Shown: positions 16,374 to 24,476 of the stretch, piece after piece
How positions within the stretch are numbered: the stretch's first letter is position 1
How the letters are laid out: each line of letters begins with the position of its first letter
Assembly (NCBI GenBank): GCA_016789845.1
Contig: JAEUQA010000034.1
Coordinates: 1 to 61,419 of the forward strand
From: Chromatiales bacterium
GTDB lineage: Bacteria; Pseudomonadota; Gammaproteobacteria; Steroidobacterales; GCA-2729495
Reading direction: 5' to 3'
Length of the DNA: 61,419 nucleotides
Notes under the pieces: model-generated
What the model saw: the letters and a program-made list of their open reading frames with translations, nothing else
What the model was told of the DNA's origin: nothing
The model's database searches: none
Translations under genes and position numbers: made by a program

Positions 16374-17678
16374 ATGGCGCGACGTGAAGTCACGGTTCCC
16401 GACCTCGGCGAATTCAAGAACGTCGAGATCGTCGAGTTGCTGGTGAAGGCCGGCGACAAGGTGCGCGCCGAGCAACCGCTGCTGACGCTGGAAACGGACA
16501 AGGCGGCGATGGAGGTGCCGGCGCCAGCGGCAGGCACGGTGCTCGAGCTGAAGGTCGCGCAGGGCGGGCGGGTGTCGAAGGGCGACCTGATCCTGATCCT
16601 GGATGCGGACGAAGTCGCTGGACCTGTAGGAGCGGCTTCAGCCGCGACCCCGGCGGCACCCGTTCCGGCACCAGCGCCGGCCGCTGTCCCTGCGGCGGTC
16701 GCGCCTAAAGGCGTTTCTACTGGTGCTCCTGGGGCGCCGAGAGCGTCCGTGTCGCTGCCGCCCATCAACGAGACGACCTTCGCCCAGGCCCACGCCAGTC
16801 CCTCGGTCCGCAAGTTCGCCCGCGAGCTCGGCGTGGACCTCGGCCGCGTCCGGGGGTCGGGGCAGAAGGGCCGGGTGGTCGTCGAGGACGTCAAGGCCTT
16901 CGTGAAGTCCGTCATGACTGGGGCGGTGAGCACCGGCCCGTCGCTGCCGAAGGTCCCCGTCGTCGATTACGGGAAGTTCGGTCCCGTCGAGATCAGGCCG
17001 CTGTCCCGCGTCCGGAAGATCTCCGGGCCCCGGCTCCAGGCCGCCTGGCTCAACATTCCCCACGTCACGCAGCAGGACGAGGCTGACATCACGGCGCTGG
17101 AGGAACGGCGGAAGGCCCTGAAGGCCGAGGCTGAGAAGGCCGGTGCCAGGCTGACGCCCCTGGCCTTCTTCATCCGCGCCGCCGTGCTGGCGCTGAAGGA
17201 ATTCCCCGACTTCAACAGCTCGCTCACGGAAGACGGCGCCAGCCTGGTGCACAAGCACTACTGGCACGTCGGCTTCGCCGCCGACACGCCCCAGGGCCTG
17301 GTCGTGCCCGTGATCCGGGACGCCGACCGGAAGGACGTCATCGCCATCGCGATGGACCTGGCCACGCTGTCGGAGAAGGCCCGTGCCGGCAAGCTGGCTG
17401 CCGCGGAGATGCAGGGGGGGACCTTCACGGTCTCCAGCCTGGGCGGCATCGGCGGCACGTACTTCACGCCAATCATCAACGCGCCGGAGGTGGCCATCCT
17501 GGGCATCGGCCGCGCGCAGACGAAGCCGGTGTGGGAGAAGGACGGGTTCGTGCCGCGCCTGCTGGTGCCGCTCTCGCTGTCCTATGACCACCGGGTCATC
17601 GACGGTGCGACCGGCGTGCGGTTTTCCACGTACCTCGTCGGCCTGCTGGCCGACGTGGACAAGCTCCTGAAGGCCTGA
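16374..17678 (+). CDS. aceF: pyruvate dehydrogenase E2, dihydrolipoamide acetyltransferase
   Basis: This encodes a 434-residue core subunit of the complex. A single lipoyl domain (residues 1-78) carries the lipoylation site TLETDKAAMEVPAPAAG, Lys about 43. After an Ala/Pro/Val linker comes the E1/E3-binding domain (SPSVRKFARELGVDLGRVRG, then GSGQKGRVVVEDV, about 143-180). The acetyltransferase domain follows, with the active site LSYDHRVIDGATGVRF near the C-terminus. E. coli has three lipoyl domains; one is present here. Part of the first linker (residues about 85-116) is encoded by an inverted pair of REP-like sequences at 16626-16720. lpdA follows after four bases. Confidence 0.97.
   Translation: MARREVTVPDLGEFKNVEIVELLVKAGDKVRAEQPLLTLETDKAAMEVPAPAAGTVLELKVAQGGRVSKGDLILILDADEVAGPVGAASAATPAAPVPAPAPAAVPAAVAPKGVSTGAPGAPRASVSLPPINETTFAQAHASPSVRKFARELGVDLGRVRGSGQKGRVVVEDVKAFVKSVMTGAVSTGPSLPKVPVVDYGKFGPVEIRPLSRVRKISGPRLQAAWLNIPHVTQQDEADITALEERRKALKAEAEKAGARLTPLAFFIRAAVLALKEFPDFNSSLTEDGASLVHKHYWHVGFAADTPQGLVVPVIRDADRKDVIAIAMDLATLSEKARAGKLAAAEMQGGTFTVSSLGGIGGTYFTPIINAPEVAILGIGRAQTKPVWEKDGFVPRLLVPLSLSYDHRVIDGATGVRFSTYLVGLLADVDKLLKA
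16626..16720. repeat. inverted pair of REP-like sequences inside aceF
   Basis: GTAGGAGCGGCTTCAGCC plus GCGACC (16626-16649) is followed after 47 bases by an inverse relative (16697-16720), whose reverse complement reads GTAGAAACGCCTTTAGGC plus GCGACC. Each unit contains a short GC-rich stem around a TTCA- or TTTA-type loop. Units of the GTAGGAGCGGCTTCAGCCGC type are typical extragenic repeats in Xanthomonadales and pseudomonads. Here they are in frame and coding, with no stop. Confidence 0.75.
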
Positions 17679-17682
17679 CGGC

Positions 17683-19485
17683 ATGGCGCTGCTCGATGTG
17701 AAGGTGCCGAACCTGGGCGATTTCAGGGACGTCGAGATCATCGAGGTCCACGTGAAGCCCGGGGACACGGTCGGTGCCGAGGCGCCGCTCATCACCCTCG
17801 AGACCGACAAGGCCGCCATGGAAGTGCCAGCCCCTGCGGCGGGCGTCGTGAAGGAAGTCCTGGTCAGCAAGGGCGGCAAGGCCAGCGAAGGCACGCTGAT
17901 CGTCCGGCTGGAGGTTGAAGCTGCCACCGTAGGAGCGCCTTCAGGCGCGACCGCCGTCCCGCGAGAATCGAGTCCGCGAGTCTCGAGCGGGACGGCGGTC
18001 GCGCCTGAAGGCGCTCCTGCTGCAGCCACGACTTCTGCCAGCAGGACCTACACCGGCCCCGTCGACCTGCAGGCCGACGTGCTGGTGCTCGGCGCTGGCC
18101 CCGGGGGCTACCCGGCCGCCTTCCGCGCCGCCGACCTGGGCCTGAACGTCACGCTGGTCGAGCGGTGGCCCGTGCTTGGCGGCGTCTGCCTGAACGTGGG
18201 CTGCATTCCCTCGAAGGCATTGCTCCACGCCGCCAGGGTCATCGACGAGGCTGAGTCCATGGCCTCCTGCGGCGTGAAGTTCGGCCACCCCGAGATCGAC
18301 CTGGACGCGCTCCGGGGCTGGAAGGACAAGGTCGTCGGCAAGCTGGCGGGCGGCCTCGCCATGCTGGCCAAGCAGCGCAAGGTCACTGTAGTAAAAGGTA
18401 CCGGACGCTTTCTGTCAGCCAGTCACCTGGAGGTGACCGACGGTGACGCGCGGCAGGTGATCGCCTTCAAGACCTGCGTGATTGCCGCCGGCTCCGAGCC
18501 CGTGCGGCTGCCAGGGTTTCCGGACGATCCCCGCATCATCGATTCCACCGGTGCGTTGGAACTGAAGTCGATCCCGAAGTCCATGCTGGTCGTCGGGGGC
18601 GGGATCATTGGCCTCGAGATGGCCACCGTCTATGACGCCCTGGGCACGAAGGTCTCCGTCGTCGAACTCACGGATGCCCTGATGCCTGGCACCGATCCCG
18701 ACCTGGTGCGGCCGCTGCAGAGGCGGATCGCGAAGCGCTACGCCCAGATCCTCCTGGGGACGAAAGTGGCGAGTATCGCGCCGGCCGCCGACGGCCTGCA
18801 CGTGACCTTCGAGGGCAAGACCACGGGAACGCAGGTTTTCGACGTCGTGCTGATGTCGGTGGGCCGCTCGCCCAATGGCAGGCGCATCGGCGCGGAGAAC
18901 GCGGGCGTGAACGTGGACTCCCGGGGCTTCATCCCCGTCGACCGGCAGATGCGCACGAACGTGCCGCACATCCTGGCCGTGGGCGACATCGTCGGCCAGC
19001 CCATGCTGGCCCACAAGGCCAACCACGAGGGCCGGGTTGCCGCCGAGGTCGCGGCCGGCATGAAGGTGGCCTTCGACGCGCGGGTGATCCCGTCCGTGGC
19101 CTACACCGATCCCGAGGTGGCCTGGGTCGGCGTGACGGAGACCGAGGCGAAGGCGCAGGGCCTGGCTTACGGCAAGGGCACGTTCCCCTGGGCGGCGAGC
19201 GGCCGCTCGCTGGGCATCAACCGGGACGAGGGGGTCACCAAGCTCCTCTTCGACGAGGCCACCCACCGCATCATTGGCGCCGGCATCGTCGGGCCGAATG
19301 CCGGGGAGCTCATCGGCGAGGTGGCCCTGGCCATCGAGATGGGCTGCGATGCCGCCGACATCGGGCTGACGATCCACCCGCACCCGACGCTGTCGGAGAC
19401 TGTCGCGTTTGCGGCGGAGGCGTTCGAGGGAACGCTGATCGACCTGTACCTGCCCCGGAAGAAACCCGGATCAGGCACCGGCTAG
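17683..19485 (+). CDS. lpdA: dihydrolipoamide dehydrogenase (E3) with N-terminal lipoyl domain
   Basis: This encodes a 600-residue flavoprotein that reoxidises dihydrolipoamide with NAD+. Residues 1-78 are a lipoyl domain (LITLETDKAAMEVPAPAAG, Lys about 43). A linker (about 80-125) follows, then the FAD-binding fold VLVLGAGPGGYPAAFRAADL, the redox disulfide GGVCLNVGCIPSK (Cys about 169 and 174), the NAD fold MLVVGGGIIGLEMATVYDAL and the dimer-interface His-Glu IHPHPTLSETVAFAAE. Lipoyl-E3 fusions are known in Neisseria and Xanthomonas relatives. Linker residues 83-113 are encoded by a perfect inverted repeat. The stop lies 13 bases from the convergent PepSY-TM gene. Confidence 0.97.
   Translation: MALLDVKVPNLGDFRDVEIIEVHVKPGDTVGAEAPLITLETDKAAMEVPAPAAGVVKEVLVSKGGKASEGTLIVRLEVEAATVGAPSGATAVPRESSPRVSSGTAVAPEGAPAAATTSASRTYTGPVDLQADVLVLGAGPGGYPAAFRAADLGLNVTLVERWPVLGGVCLNVGCIPSKALLHAARVIDEAESMASCGVKFGHPEIDLDALRGWKDKVVGKLAGGLAMLAKQRKVTVVKGTGRFLSASHLEVTDGDARQVIAFKTCVIAAGSEPVRLPGFPDDPRIIDSTGALELKSIPKSMLVVGGGIIGLEMATVYDALGTKVSVVELTDALMPGTDPDLVRPLQRRIAKRYAQILLGTKVASIAPAADGLHVTFEGKTTGTQVFDVVLMSVGRSPNGRRIGAENAGVNVDSRGFIPVDRQMRTNVPHILAVGDIVGQPMLAHKANHEGRVAAEVAAGMKVAFDARVIPSVAYTDPEVAWVGVTETEAKAQGLAYGKGTFPWAASGRSLGINRDEGVTKLLFDEATHRIIGAGIVGPNAGELIGEVALAIEMGCDAADIGLTIHPHPTLSETVAFAAEAFEGTLIDLYLPRKKPGSGTG
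17931..18018. repeat. perfect 32-bp inverted repeat (two REP-like units) inside lpdA
   Basis: AGGAGCGCCTTCAGGCGCGA continuing to 17962 is matched base for base by the reverse complement of 17987-18018; the spacer is 24 bases. Each arm holds a smaller stem GCGCC-TTCA-GGCGC. The whole 88 bases are open in the lpdA frame and translate to VGAPSGATAVP...SGTAVAPEGAPA, an Ala/Pro/Gly linker. This looks like a BIME-type element that landed in, or was kept as, an inter-domain linker. Confidence 0.85.
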
Positions 19486-19498
19486 GAGCTGCCCGGGA

Positions 19499-20053
19499 TC
19501 ACCCGAGCAGCAGGTAGGCGACGAAGCTCGCCAGGCCGGCCGCCGACGCGCGAATGGCCAGCCGGCGGAATGGCGGGGCCGTCCAGGCCATCACCATCCC
19601 GGAGCCCAGGATCGTCACCAGGCCAATGGCCCAGGCCACCGAGATCGCCTTGGCAATGTCGCTGCCCTTGGCCTTGTGGAGCTGGACGAGGTGCCGCCAG
19701 GGTTTCGTGTCCTTGATCACGAGTTCGGCCTGCAGCGGGTCCGCGGTCGGGCGTAGCACCACGTCGCGTTGGACGCCGGTCCACTCCAGCTCGAAGGACG
19801 TGCCGGCCTTCTTCACCGAGGCACCGCCGCTGGGAGGCGTGACGCCCGCGGACTGCAGTTCCCGTTCGGCAAGCGCGACCAGACCCGCAAGCTCGGGTTT
19901 CAGCGGCTCGTCGAGTGCCAGGGGCCGCCGGGCCTCTTCGTAGCCGCTCTTGATCTCGAGCGTGTAGAGGCCGCCGGTGAGGGCGAACATCAGGGCCACG
20001 GGAAAGAAGAACGCGGCCAGTGCCAGGTGCAGGGTCGTGAGTGTGCGGCGCAT
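19499..20053 (-). CDS. PepSY-associated membrane protein
   Basis: This encodes a 184-residue protein with an N-terminal helix (LHLALAAFFFPVALMFALTG, after MRRTLTT), a periplasmic PepSY-like region and two C-terminal helices (AISVAWAIGLVTILGSGMVM and AIRASAAGLASFVAYLLLG). The layout of helix, soluble domain containing WRHLVQLHKAKG and two helices fits PepSY_TM-like proteins. These are often linked to iron, reductase or peptidase functions but have no fixed role. It stands alone, convergent to lpdA. The function is not assignable. Confidence 0.65.
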   Translation of the reverse strand: MRRTLTTLHLALAAFFFPVALMFALTGGLYTLEIKSGYEEARRPLALDEPLKPELAGLVALAERELQSAGVTPPSGGASVKKAGTSFELEWTGVQRDVVLRPTADPLQAELVIKDTKPWRHLVQLHKAKGSDIAKAISVAWAIGLVTILGSGMVMAWTAPPFRRLAIRASAAGLASFVAYLLLG

Positions 20054-20124
20054 GGAGCTATTCTCCCGGGGTCCATGCCCCCAGCGGCATCCGTAGTTCT
20101 ACGAGGACAGGCTGGGGCACCAGC

Positions 20125-21156
20125 CTAGTTCCGCGCCACGTGGATCAGCGCGTAGCCGGAGAACACCACCTGGGGCACGGCCATGCCGACGATGGTGCCA
20201 GCTGATTCCGCCTTGACCACGTGCCGCTCGTCGGTGAACGGGTCGTCGATGTAAGCGATGGCTTCACCGGCGCTGATCACGGCGCCCAGCGGCTTGTCGG
20301 CATAGAACACGCCACCCTGGCCCACCGGCGCGCGCAGCCAGCGGGAGCTGGCGTACACCCGCGAGGCGGGCGTCGGCTCGCTGGCCTTGCCCGTGACCAT
20401 GCCGAGGTGAATCATGACGTTGCGCACGCCCTGGACGCCGGCGGCGATCTCGGCGGGCTCGAAGCGCAGCGGCAGCCCCGCCTCGTAGATGATGGCGGGG
20501 ATCCCCGCGTCCATCACTTCGCGGCGCAGGCTGCCCTTCGGTCCTGCCCCGCCCATCACGACGGCGGCACCGAAGCGCCGGGCGAGTTCCAGTGCGCGGG
20601 CGTTGGCGAGGTCCACCCGGACCTGGGGGAGGTTGGCCCGGTCGAAGGACCCCGTGTGCAGGTCGATCAGCGCGTCGCAGTGCTGCCTGATCGTGTCGAA
20701 GACGATGCCGGCGATCAGCGACGTGTTGCTGCCCTTGGTATCTCCCGGGAATGCCCGGTTGAGGTCGCGCCGGTCCGGCATGTAGCGGCTGCCCGTGCGA
20801 AACCCGTTCACGTTGATCGCGGGCAGGGCGATCAGTGTGCCGGCAAGCTGCCGCGCGTCGGTCGCGGCGAACGCCGTGCGGGCGACCTCGAAGCCATTGC
20901 GCTCGTCGCCGTGCACCAGGGCCGTCAGGCAGAGCGTGGGTCCCGGCCTCGAGCCCCGCGCCGCGAAGATGGCGGTGTTCAGGAAGGACCCCTCGAAGGT
21001 CGGCACCTCCTGGAAGGAGAACTTGCGTTTCTCGCCGGCGGGGATCGTCCGCTGCAGCAGGTCGAGGGCGCCCCAGGCCGGTGGCGGCGCATCCGCGGCC
21101 AGGGCGGTGCCGGTGAGGAGGAGCGTGGTCAGCAGGGTGGTGAGCGAACCCTTCAT
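20125..21156 (-). CDS. succinylglutamate desuccinylase/aspartoacylase family protein, exported
   Basis: This encodes a 343-residue protein with a signal peptide (MKGSLTTLLTTLLLTGTALA). The M14-type zinc motif of the AstE/AspA family is seen as LTALVHGDERNGFEVA (H and E ligands) and ALIDLHTGSFDRANLPQV (third ligand His), with NLNRAFPG represented by RRDLNRAFPGDTKGSNT. The C-terminal beta domain (AVISAGEAIAYI, then AGTIVGMAVPQVV) matches homologues. Related exported proteins are deacylases of unknown substrate. No arginine-catabolism gene is nearby, so a role in that pathway is unlikely. It is separated from the PepSY gene by 71 bases. Confidence 0.82.
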   Translation of the reverse strand: MKGSLTTLLTTLLLTGTALAADAPPPAWGALDLLQRTIPAGEKRKFSFQEVPTFEGSFLNTAIFAARGSRPGPTLCLTALVHGDERNGFEVARTAFAATDARQLAGTLIALPAINVNGFRTGSRYMPDRRDLNRAFPGDTKGSNTSLIAGIVFDTIRQHCDALIDLHTGSFDRANLPQVRVDLANARALELARRFGAAVVMGGAGPKGSLRREVMDAGIPAIIYEAGLPLRFEPAEIAAGVQGVRNVMIHLGMVTGKASEPTPASRVYASSRWLRAPVGQGGVFYADKPLGAVISAGEAIAYIDDPFTDERHVVKAESAGTIVGMAVPQVVFSGYALIHVARN

Positions 21157-21252
21157 CGGGGCGATCTCGATTGGTGGATTGGTGCGTTAGTCTATGGGCT
21201 GGCGAAGCAGCCCACCACCCGCTGGAACGCTCGCCGTCTGGGAGTCGCTCAC

Positions 21253-21939
21253 ATGTATGCCCTCTACATCGCCAACAAGAACTACTCGTCCTGGTCGCTG
21301 CGCCCGTGGGTTCTGATGAAGGCCCTCGGAATCCCCTTCGAGGAGCGCCTGGTGGTCTTCCAGGAGGGCTCCAACTGGCAGCCCTTCCGCAGTTTCTCCC
21401 CGGCCGGGCTCGTGCCCTGCCTGCACGATGGGCGGACGGTCGTCTGGGACTCCCTCGGCATCGCCGAGTACCTGGCGGAGCGCCATCCGGGCGTCTGGCC
21501 GGCGGCCAGTGGCACGCGCGCCTGGGCCCGGTGCGCTGCAGCCGAGATGCATTCCGGCTTCTCCGTCCTGCGCAACATCTGCACCATGAACTGCGGGCTC
21601 CGGATCCGGCTCCGGGAGGTGTCGCCGGCCCTCCAGCGCAACCTGGACCGGGTCGGCGAGCTCTGGAACGAAGGCCTCGACCGCTTCGGCGGTCCGTTCC
21701 TCGCGGGCGCAGCCTTCACGGCCGTGGATGCGTTCTATGCACCGGTCGCCTTCCGCGTCCAGACCTACGACCTCCGCCTGGGCGGAGCCGCCAACGGCTA
21801 TGCCAGCCGGTTGCTGGCGTTGCAGCCCATGCAGGAGTGGTACGCCGCTGCCCTGAAGGAAACCTGGCGCGAGAAGGCCCACGAGGCGGAGGCCCTCGAG
21901 GTGGGCGCGGTCCTGCAGGACCTGCGGGCGAAGGCCTGA
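21253..21939 (+). CDS. glutathione S-transferase family protein
   Basis: This encodes a 228-residue protein starting at the ATG preceded by GGAG eight bases upstream. The N-terminal thioredoxin-like domain begins MYALYIANKNYSSWSLRPWV, with Ser residues where the glutathione-activating residue lies, and contains GLVPCLHDGRTVVWDSLGIA (cis-Pro and the E/DS glutathione motif) and EYLAERHPGVWP. The C-terminal helical domain includes the N-capping GPFLAGAAFTAVDAFYAPVA. The pattern resembles the YfcF/maleylacetoacetate-isomerase-like class of small GSTs. The substrate is unknown. A GNAT gene follows 11 bases later and may be co-transcribed. Confidence 0.88.
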   Translation: MYALYIANKNYSSWSLRPWVLMKALGIPFEERLVVFQEGSNWQPFRSFSPAGLVPCLHDGRTVVWDSLGIAEYLAERHPGVWPAASGTRAWARCAAAEMHSGFSVLRNICTMNCGLRIRLREVSPALQRNLDRVGELWNEGLDRFGGPFLAGAAFTAVDAFYAPVAFRVQTYDLRLGGAANGYASRLLALQPMQEWYAAALKETWREKAHEAEALEVGAVLQDLRAKA

Positions 21940-21950
21940 GCGCAGTCTGC

Positions 21951-22439
21951 TTGAAGACGATCCGCCAGGCGCGTCTGCCGGAGGAGGCCGCCCTCGTTCG
22001 CGCCCTGTTCCGCGAGTACGCGGCGGAGATCCGGATCGACCTCTGCTTCCAGGATTTCGAGGCCGAGCTCGCGGATCTTGCCGGAATCTACGGTCCACCG
22101 GCGGGCCGTGTGCTGCTCGCCACCGTGGGCGGCGAGGTCGCGGGATGCGTGGGCGTGCGCGCGCTCGGCGCTGGCGATTGCGAGATGAAGCGGTTGTACG
22201 TGCGGCCGGTCGCCCGCGGCCGCGCGTTGGGCCGGCAGCTGGCCGTGGCCGCCATCGAAGCCGCCCGGGATCTCGGCTACCGTCACATGCGCCTCGACAC
22301 GCTCGACAGCATGGCGGCGGCCCGTGCGCTTTACGCGTCGCTGGGCTTTCGGGAGATCCCTCCCTATTACGGGAACCCCAATGCGGACGTGAAGTACATG
22401 GAGCTGGACCTGGCGGGGCAACGCCCTCAAGGGGGCTGA
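21951..22439 (+). CDS. GNAT family N-acetyltransferase
   Basis: The product is about 162 residues. The reading begins right behind the GST stop; a TTG at 21951 (MKTIRQARLPEEAALVRALF after conversion, skipping one Leu) is the best start because no ATG or GTG lies upstream in frame before the domain begins. Motif A of GNAT is CEMKRLYVRPVARGRALGRQ, followed by LAVAAIEAARDLGY and MAAARALYASLGFREIPPYY. The ending YGNPNADVKYMELDL is common in uncharacterised GNAT proteins of this subtype. The acyl acceptor is unknown. Its last 13 bases overlap the tail of the convergent gene. Confidence 0.8.
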   Translation: MKTIRQARLPEEAALVRALFREYAAEIRIDLCFQDFEAELADLAGIYGPPAGRVLLATVGGEVAGCVGVRALGAGDCEMKRLYVRPVARGRALGRQLAVAAIEAARDLGYRHMRLDTLDSMAAARALYASLGFREIPPYYGNPNADVKYMELDLAGQRPQGG

Positions 22440-23119
22440 TCCCGACGCCGCCAGGCCAGCGCCGTCAGCAGGTAGAAGCTGGACATCAGCAGGCAGAACG
22501 CCCACTCGATGGCGTTTTCGACCGGATCCTTGTCGGCGATGAAGTTCGACACCGGGATGCTGCCGAGGCCGAGCAGCAGCAGCACGGTGACCAGCCAGGT
22601 CTTGGCCCGCAGTATCCAGGCCGGACAGGGCAGGCGGCCGCCCTTGTCGCGCAGGCGGCGCAGGCGCCAGACCACCAGCAGCTGGGCGAGATACGTGAAG
22701 CCCAGGTTCAGTGACACGCCGAAGCGGCGGAGCAGGTTGTACACCTCGCCCTTGTGGCCGAGGAACACCGTGTAGAGGATCATGAACAGCGCGCCGGCGA
22801 TGCCCAGCCACAGCAGGCTGCGCAGCCCGGGGCCAGCCCTGTCGCCCGCCCCGAGCAGCCAGTCCCGGCAGAGCCGCCAGTACACGATCAGCAGCAGGGC
22901 GGACGGCAGCATGCCTGCCTTGAACAGGACGTAGCCGAGGCCGTGCCGGCCCGTGGCGCTGATGGACGTGCAGCCTTCCAGGTAAGGCATGCACGCGGGG
23001 ACGATGCCTGCCGCGGCCGACACCGCATAGCTCGCGTGCACCGTCAACACGGGGCCAAGAAAGCACAGCAGCGCAATCGTGGCCGGCGTCGGCCCGGAGC
23101 GGTGCGTGGGGCTTGCCAT
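22427..23119 (-). CDS. multi-pass membrane protein (possibly FRAG1/DRAM/Sfk1-like)
   Basis: This encodes a 230-residue protein with about six hydrophobic helices, among them TIALLCFLGPVLTVHASYAV, LLWLGIAGALFMILYTVFLG and TWLVTVLLLLGLGSIPVSNF. The loop MPYLEGCTSISATGRHGLGY, with ISATG near the first periplasmic loop, and the later F-G-V-S-L-N-L-G-F-T-Y-L-A-Q pattern resemble the FRAG1/DRAM/Sfk1 family of lipid-associated membrane proteins. That is a recollection-level match only. It is convergent with, and overlaps by 13 bases, the GNAT gene, and is divergent from the NAD(P)-binding gene at 23168. Confidence 0.55.
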   Translation of the reverse strand: MASPTHRSGPTPATIALLCFLGPVLTVHASYAVSAAAGIVPACMPYLEGCTSISATGRHGLGYVLFKAGMLPSALLLIVYWRLCRDWLLGAGDRAGPGLRSLLWLGIAGALFMILYTVFLGHKGEVYNLLRRFGVSLNLGFTYLAQLLVVWRLRRLRDKGGRLPCPAWILRAKTWLVTVLLLLGLGSIPVSNFIADKDPVENAIEWAFCLLMSSFYLLTALAWRRRDQPP

Positions 23120-23167
23120 GCTGGCATGCTAGCAACCCGGCATTGCGCGGCGGAAATCAACCCTCTC

Positions 23168-24046
23168 ATGACGATAGCGATCACGGCAGCCTCGGGCCGG
23201 CTCGGGCACGCCATACTCCGGGAACTGGTCCGGCAGGGACGGGCGGGGGACGTGGTCGCCGTGGCCCGGGACCCCCGGCGCGTCGGGGTCGCGGGCATCG
23301 AGACCCGCCCGGGTGACTACGGTTCCCTGTCCGGCATGACGACGGCGCTGGCCGGCATCGACACGGTCGTCATGATCTCAGCGCCGGTCGCCGGCGGCGG
23401 TGAGCGCATTCCCCTCCACCGGAACGTGATCGAGGCGGCGCGCCGGGCCGGCGTGCGCCGCCTGCTGTTCACCAGCGTCATCGGCAACGGGCTGGAAATG
23501 GCCACGCTGTTTGGCCCCACCCAGCAGGTGAATCGCCAGACCGAGGCCGACCTGCAGGCCTCCGGGCTGGAGTGGGTCATCGGCCGGAACGGGCTGTACC
23601 TGGAACTGGACCTGGTCCAGATGCGGAAGGCCCAGGAATCCGGCATCTACAGCAATCCCGCCGGAAGCGGCCGCTGCCCGTACATCACCATCGACGAGAT
23701 CGCGTACGCCTATGCCCGGCTGGCGGTGGACGGGCAGCAGGCCGGCCAGATCTACAACATCACCAGCGAGAACCTGACGCAGGCGGAGATCCTCGGGATG
23801 GCCAGCGAAATCTTCGGCCTGAACGTGCGCTACGAGGCGATGAGCGACGAGGCCTGCATCGCCAAGTTCCGCACACTGATGCCGGAGAGGGGCGAGGCGG
23901 TGGCCCGCATGCTCACCGGCTGCTTCCAGAGCATCCGCGCCGGCGCCTTCGACGTGCCGTCGCACTTCCGGGAGGCTGCCGGGCGGCCGCCCAGGACCGT
24001 GCGGCAGATGCTGGAGGGGCTGGCGGCGGCGCAAAAGTCGTCATAA
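23168..24046 (+). CDS. NmrA/QorB-like NAD(P)-binding oxidoreductase
   Basis: This encodes a 292-residue atypical short-chain-dehydrogenase fold protein. The N-terminus MTIAITAASGRLGHAILREL has the G-x-x-G-x-x-G-like dinucleotide loop. The NmrA-type pattern continues with GDYGSLSGMTTALAGIDTVV, RAGVRRLLFTSVIG and YITIDEIAYAYARLAVDG. The middle IYNITSENLTQAEILGMASE is typical of QorB-like quinone oxidoreductases. Substrate identity, quinone versus regulatory sensor, cannot be read. It is monocistronic, with 48 bases to the previous divergent gene and 52 to the next. Confidence 0.82.
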   Translation: MTIAITAASGRLGHAILRELVRQGRAGDVVAVARDPRRVGVAGIETRPGDYGSLSGMTTALAGIDTVVMISAPVAGGGERIPLHRNVIEAARRAGVRRLLFTSVIGNGLEMATLFGPTQQVNRQTEADLQASGLEWVIGRNGLYLELDLVQMRKAQESGIYSNPAGSGRCPYITIDEIAYAYARLAVDGQQAGQIYNITSENLTQAEILGMASEIFGLNVRYEAMSDEACIAKFRTLMPERGEAVARMLTGCFQSIRAGAFDVPSHFREAAGRPPRTVRQMLEGLAAAQKSS

Positions 24047-24098
24047 CGTCTGGATTGCGCACTTTCCCCGGCCGCGTATCTGGATCAGACTGGCCTGC

Positions 24099-24476
24099 AT
24101 GGGGTTGACACGCACAGCCATACAGCTCCGTAACCCGCTCCGCCCGGGCGACGCCCCCCTGCAGGTGACGGCCCTGGCTGATACAGGCGCCATGTACCTG
24201 TGCCTGCCGCCAGGCGTGGCAGCAGCACTTGGCATCACTGAGCTCGAGCATCGGGAAGTGACGCTGGCGGATGGCAGCCGGAGGCCGGTGCCCTACGGTG
24301 GCCCTGTCGAGGTGCGCTTCGGAAATCGCCGATGCTTCGTGGGCGCCATGCTGATGGGTGACGAGGTACTACTGGGTGCGATACCCATGGAAGATCTCGA
24401 CCTCGTCGTTCAGCCGCTGACACGGACAGTGACGGTCAATCCGGCCAGTCCCGAGCTTCCCTCAGGCCGCGCCTAG
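24099..24476 (+). CDS. retropepsin-like (clan AA) aspartic protease family protein
   Basis: This encodes a 125-residue single-domain protein. The active-site motif is VTALADTGAMYLCLPPGVAA (D-T-G-A), followed by the flap region ADGSRRPVPYGGPVEVRFGN and the second hydrophobic-Gly motif GDEVLLGAIPMEDLDLVV. Retropepsin-like proteins of this size act as dimers. In bacteria many are of unknown substrate, and some are associated with toxin-antitoxin or conserved hypothetical loci. No partner is seen here. The 3' end overlaps the convergent FGGY kinase by 15 bases. Confidence 0.75.
   Translation: MGLTRTAIQLRNPLRPGDAPLQVTALADTGAMYLCLPPGVAAALGITELEHREVTLADGSRRPVPYGGPVEVRFGNRRCFVGAMLMGDEVLLGAIPMEDLDLVVQPLTRTVTVNPASPELPSGRA

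Noticed and set aside
16638..18029. Minus-strand frame of 463 codons across aceF/lpdA
   Set aside because: It mirrors the Ala/Pro-rich linkers and domains of the real genes and crosses both of them.
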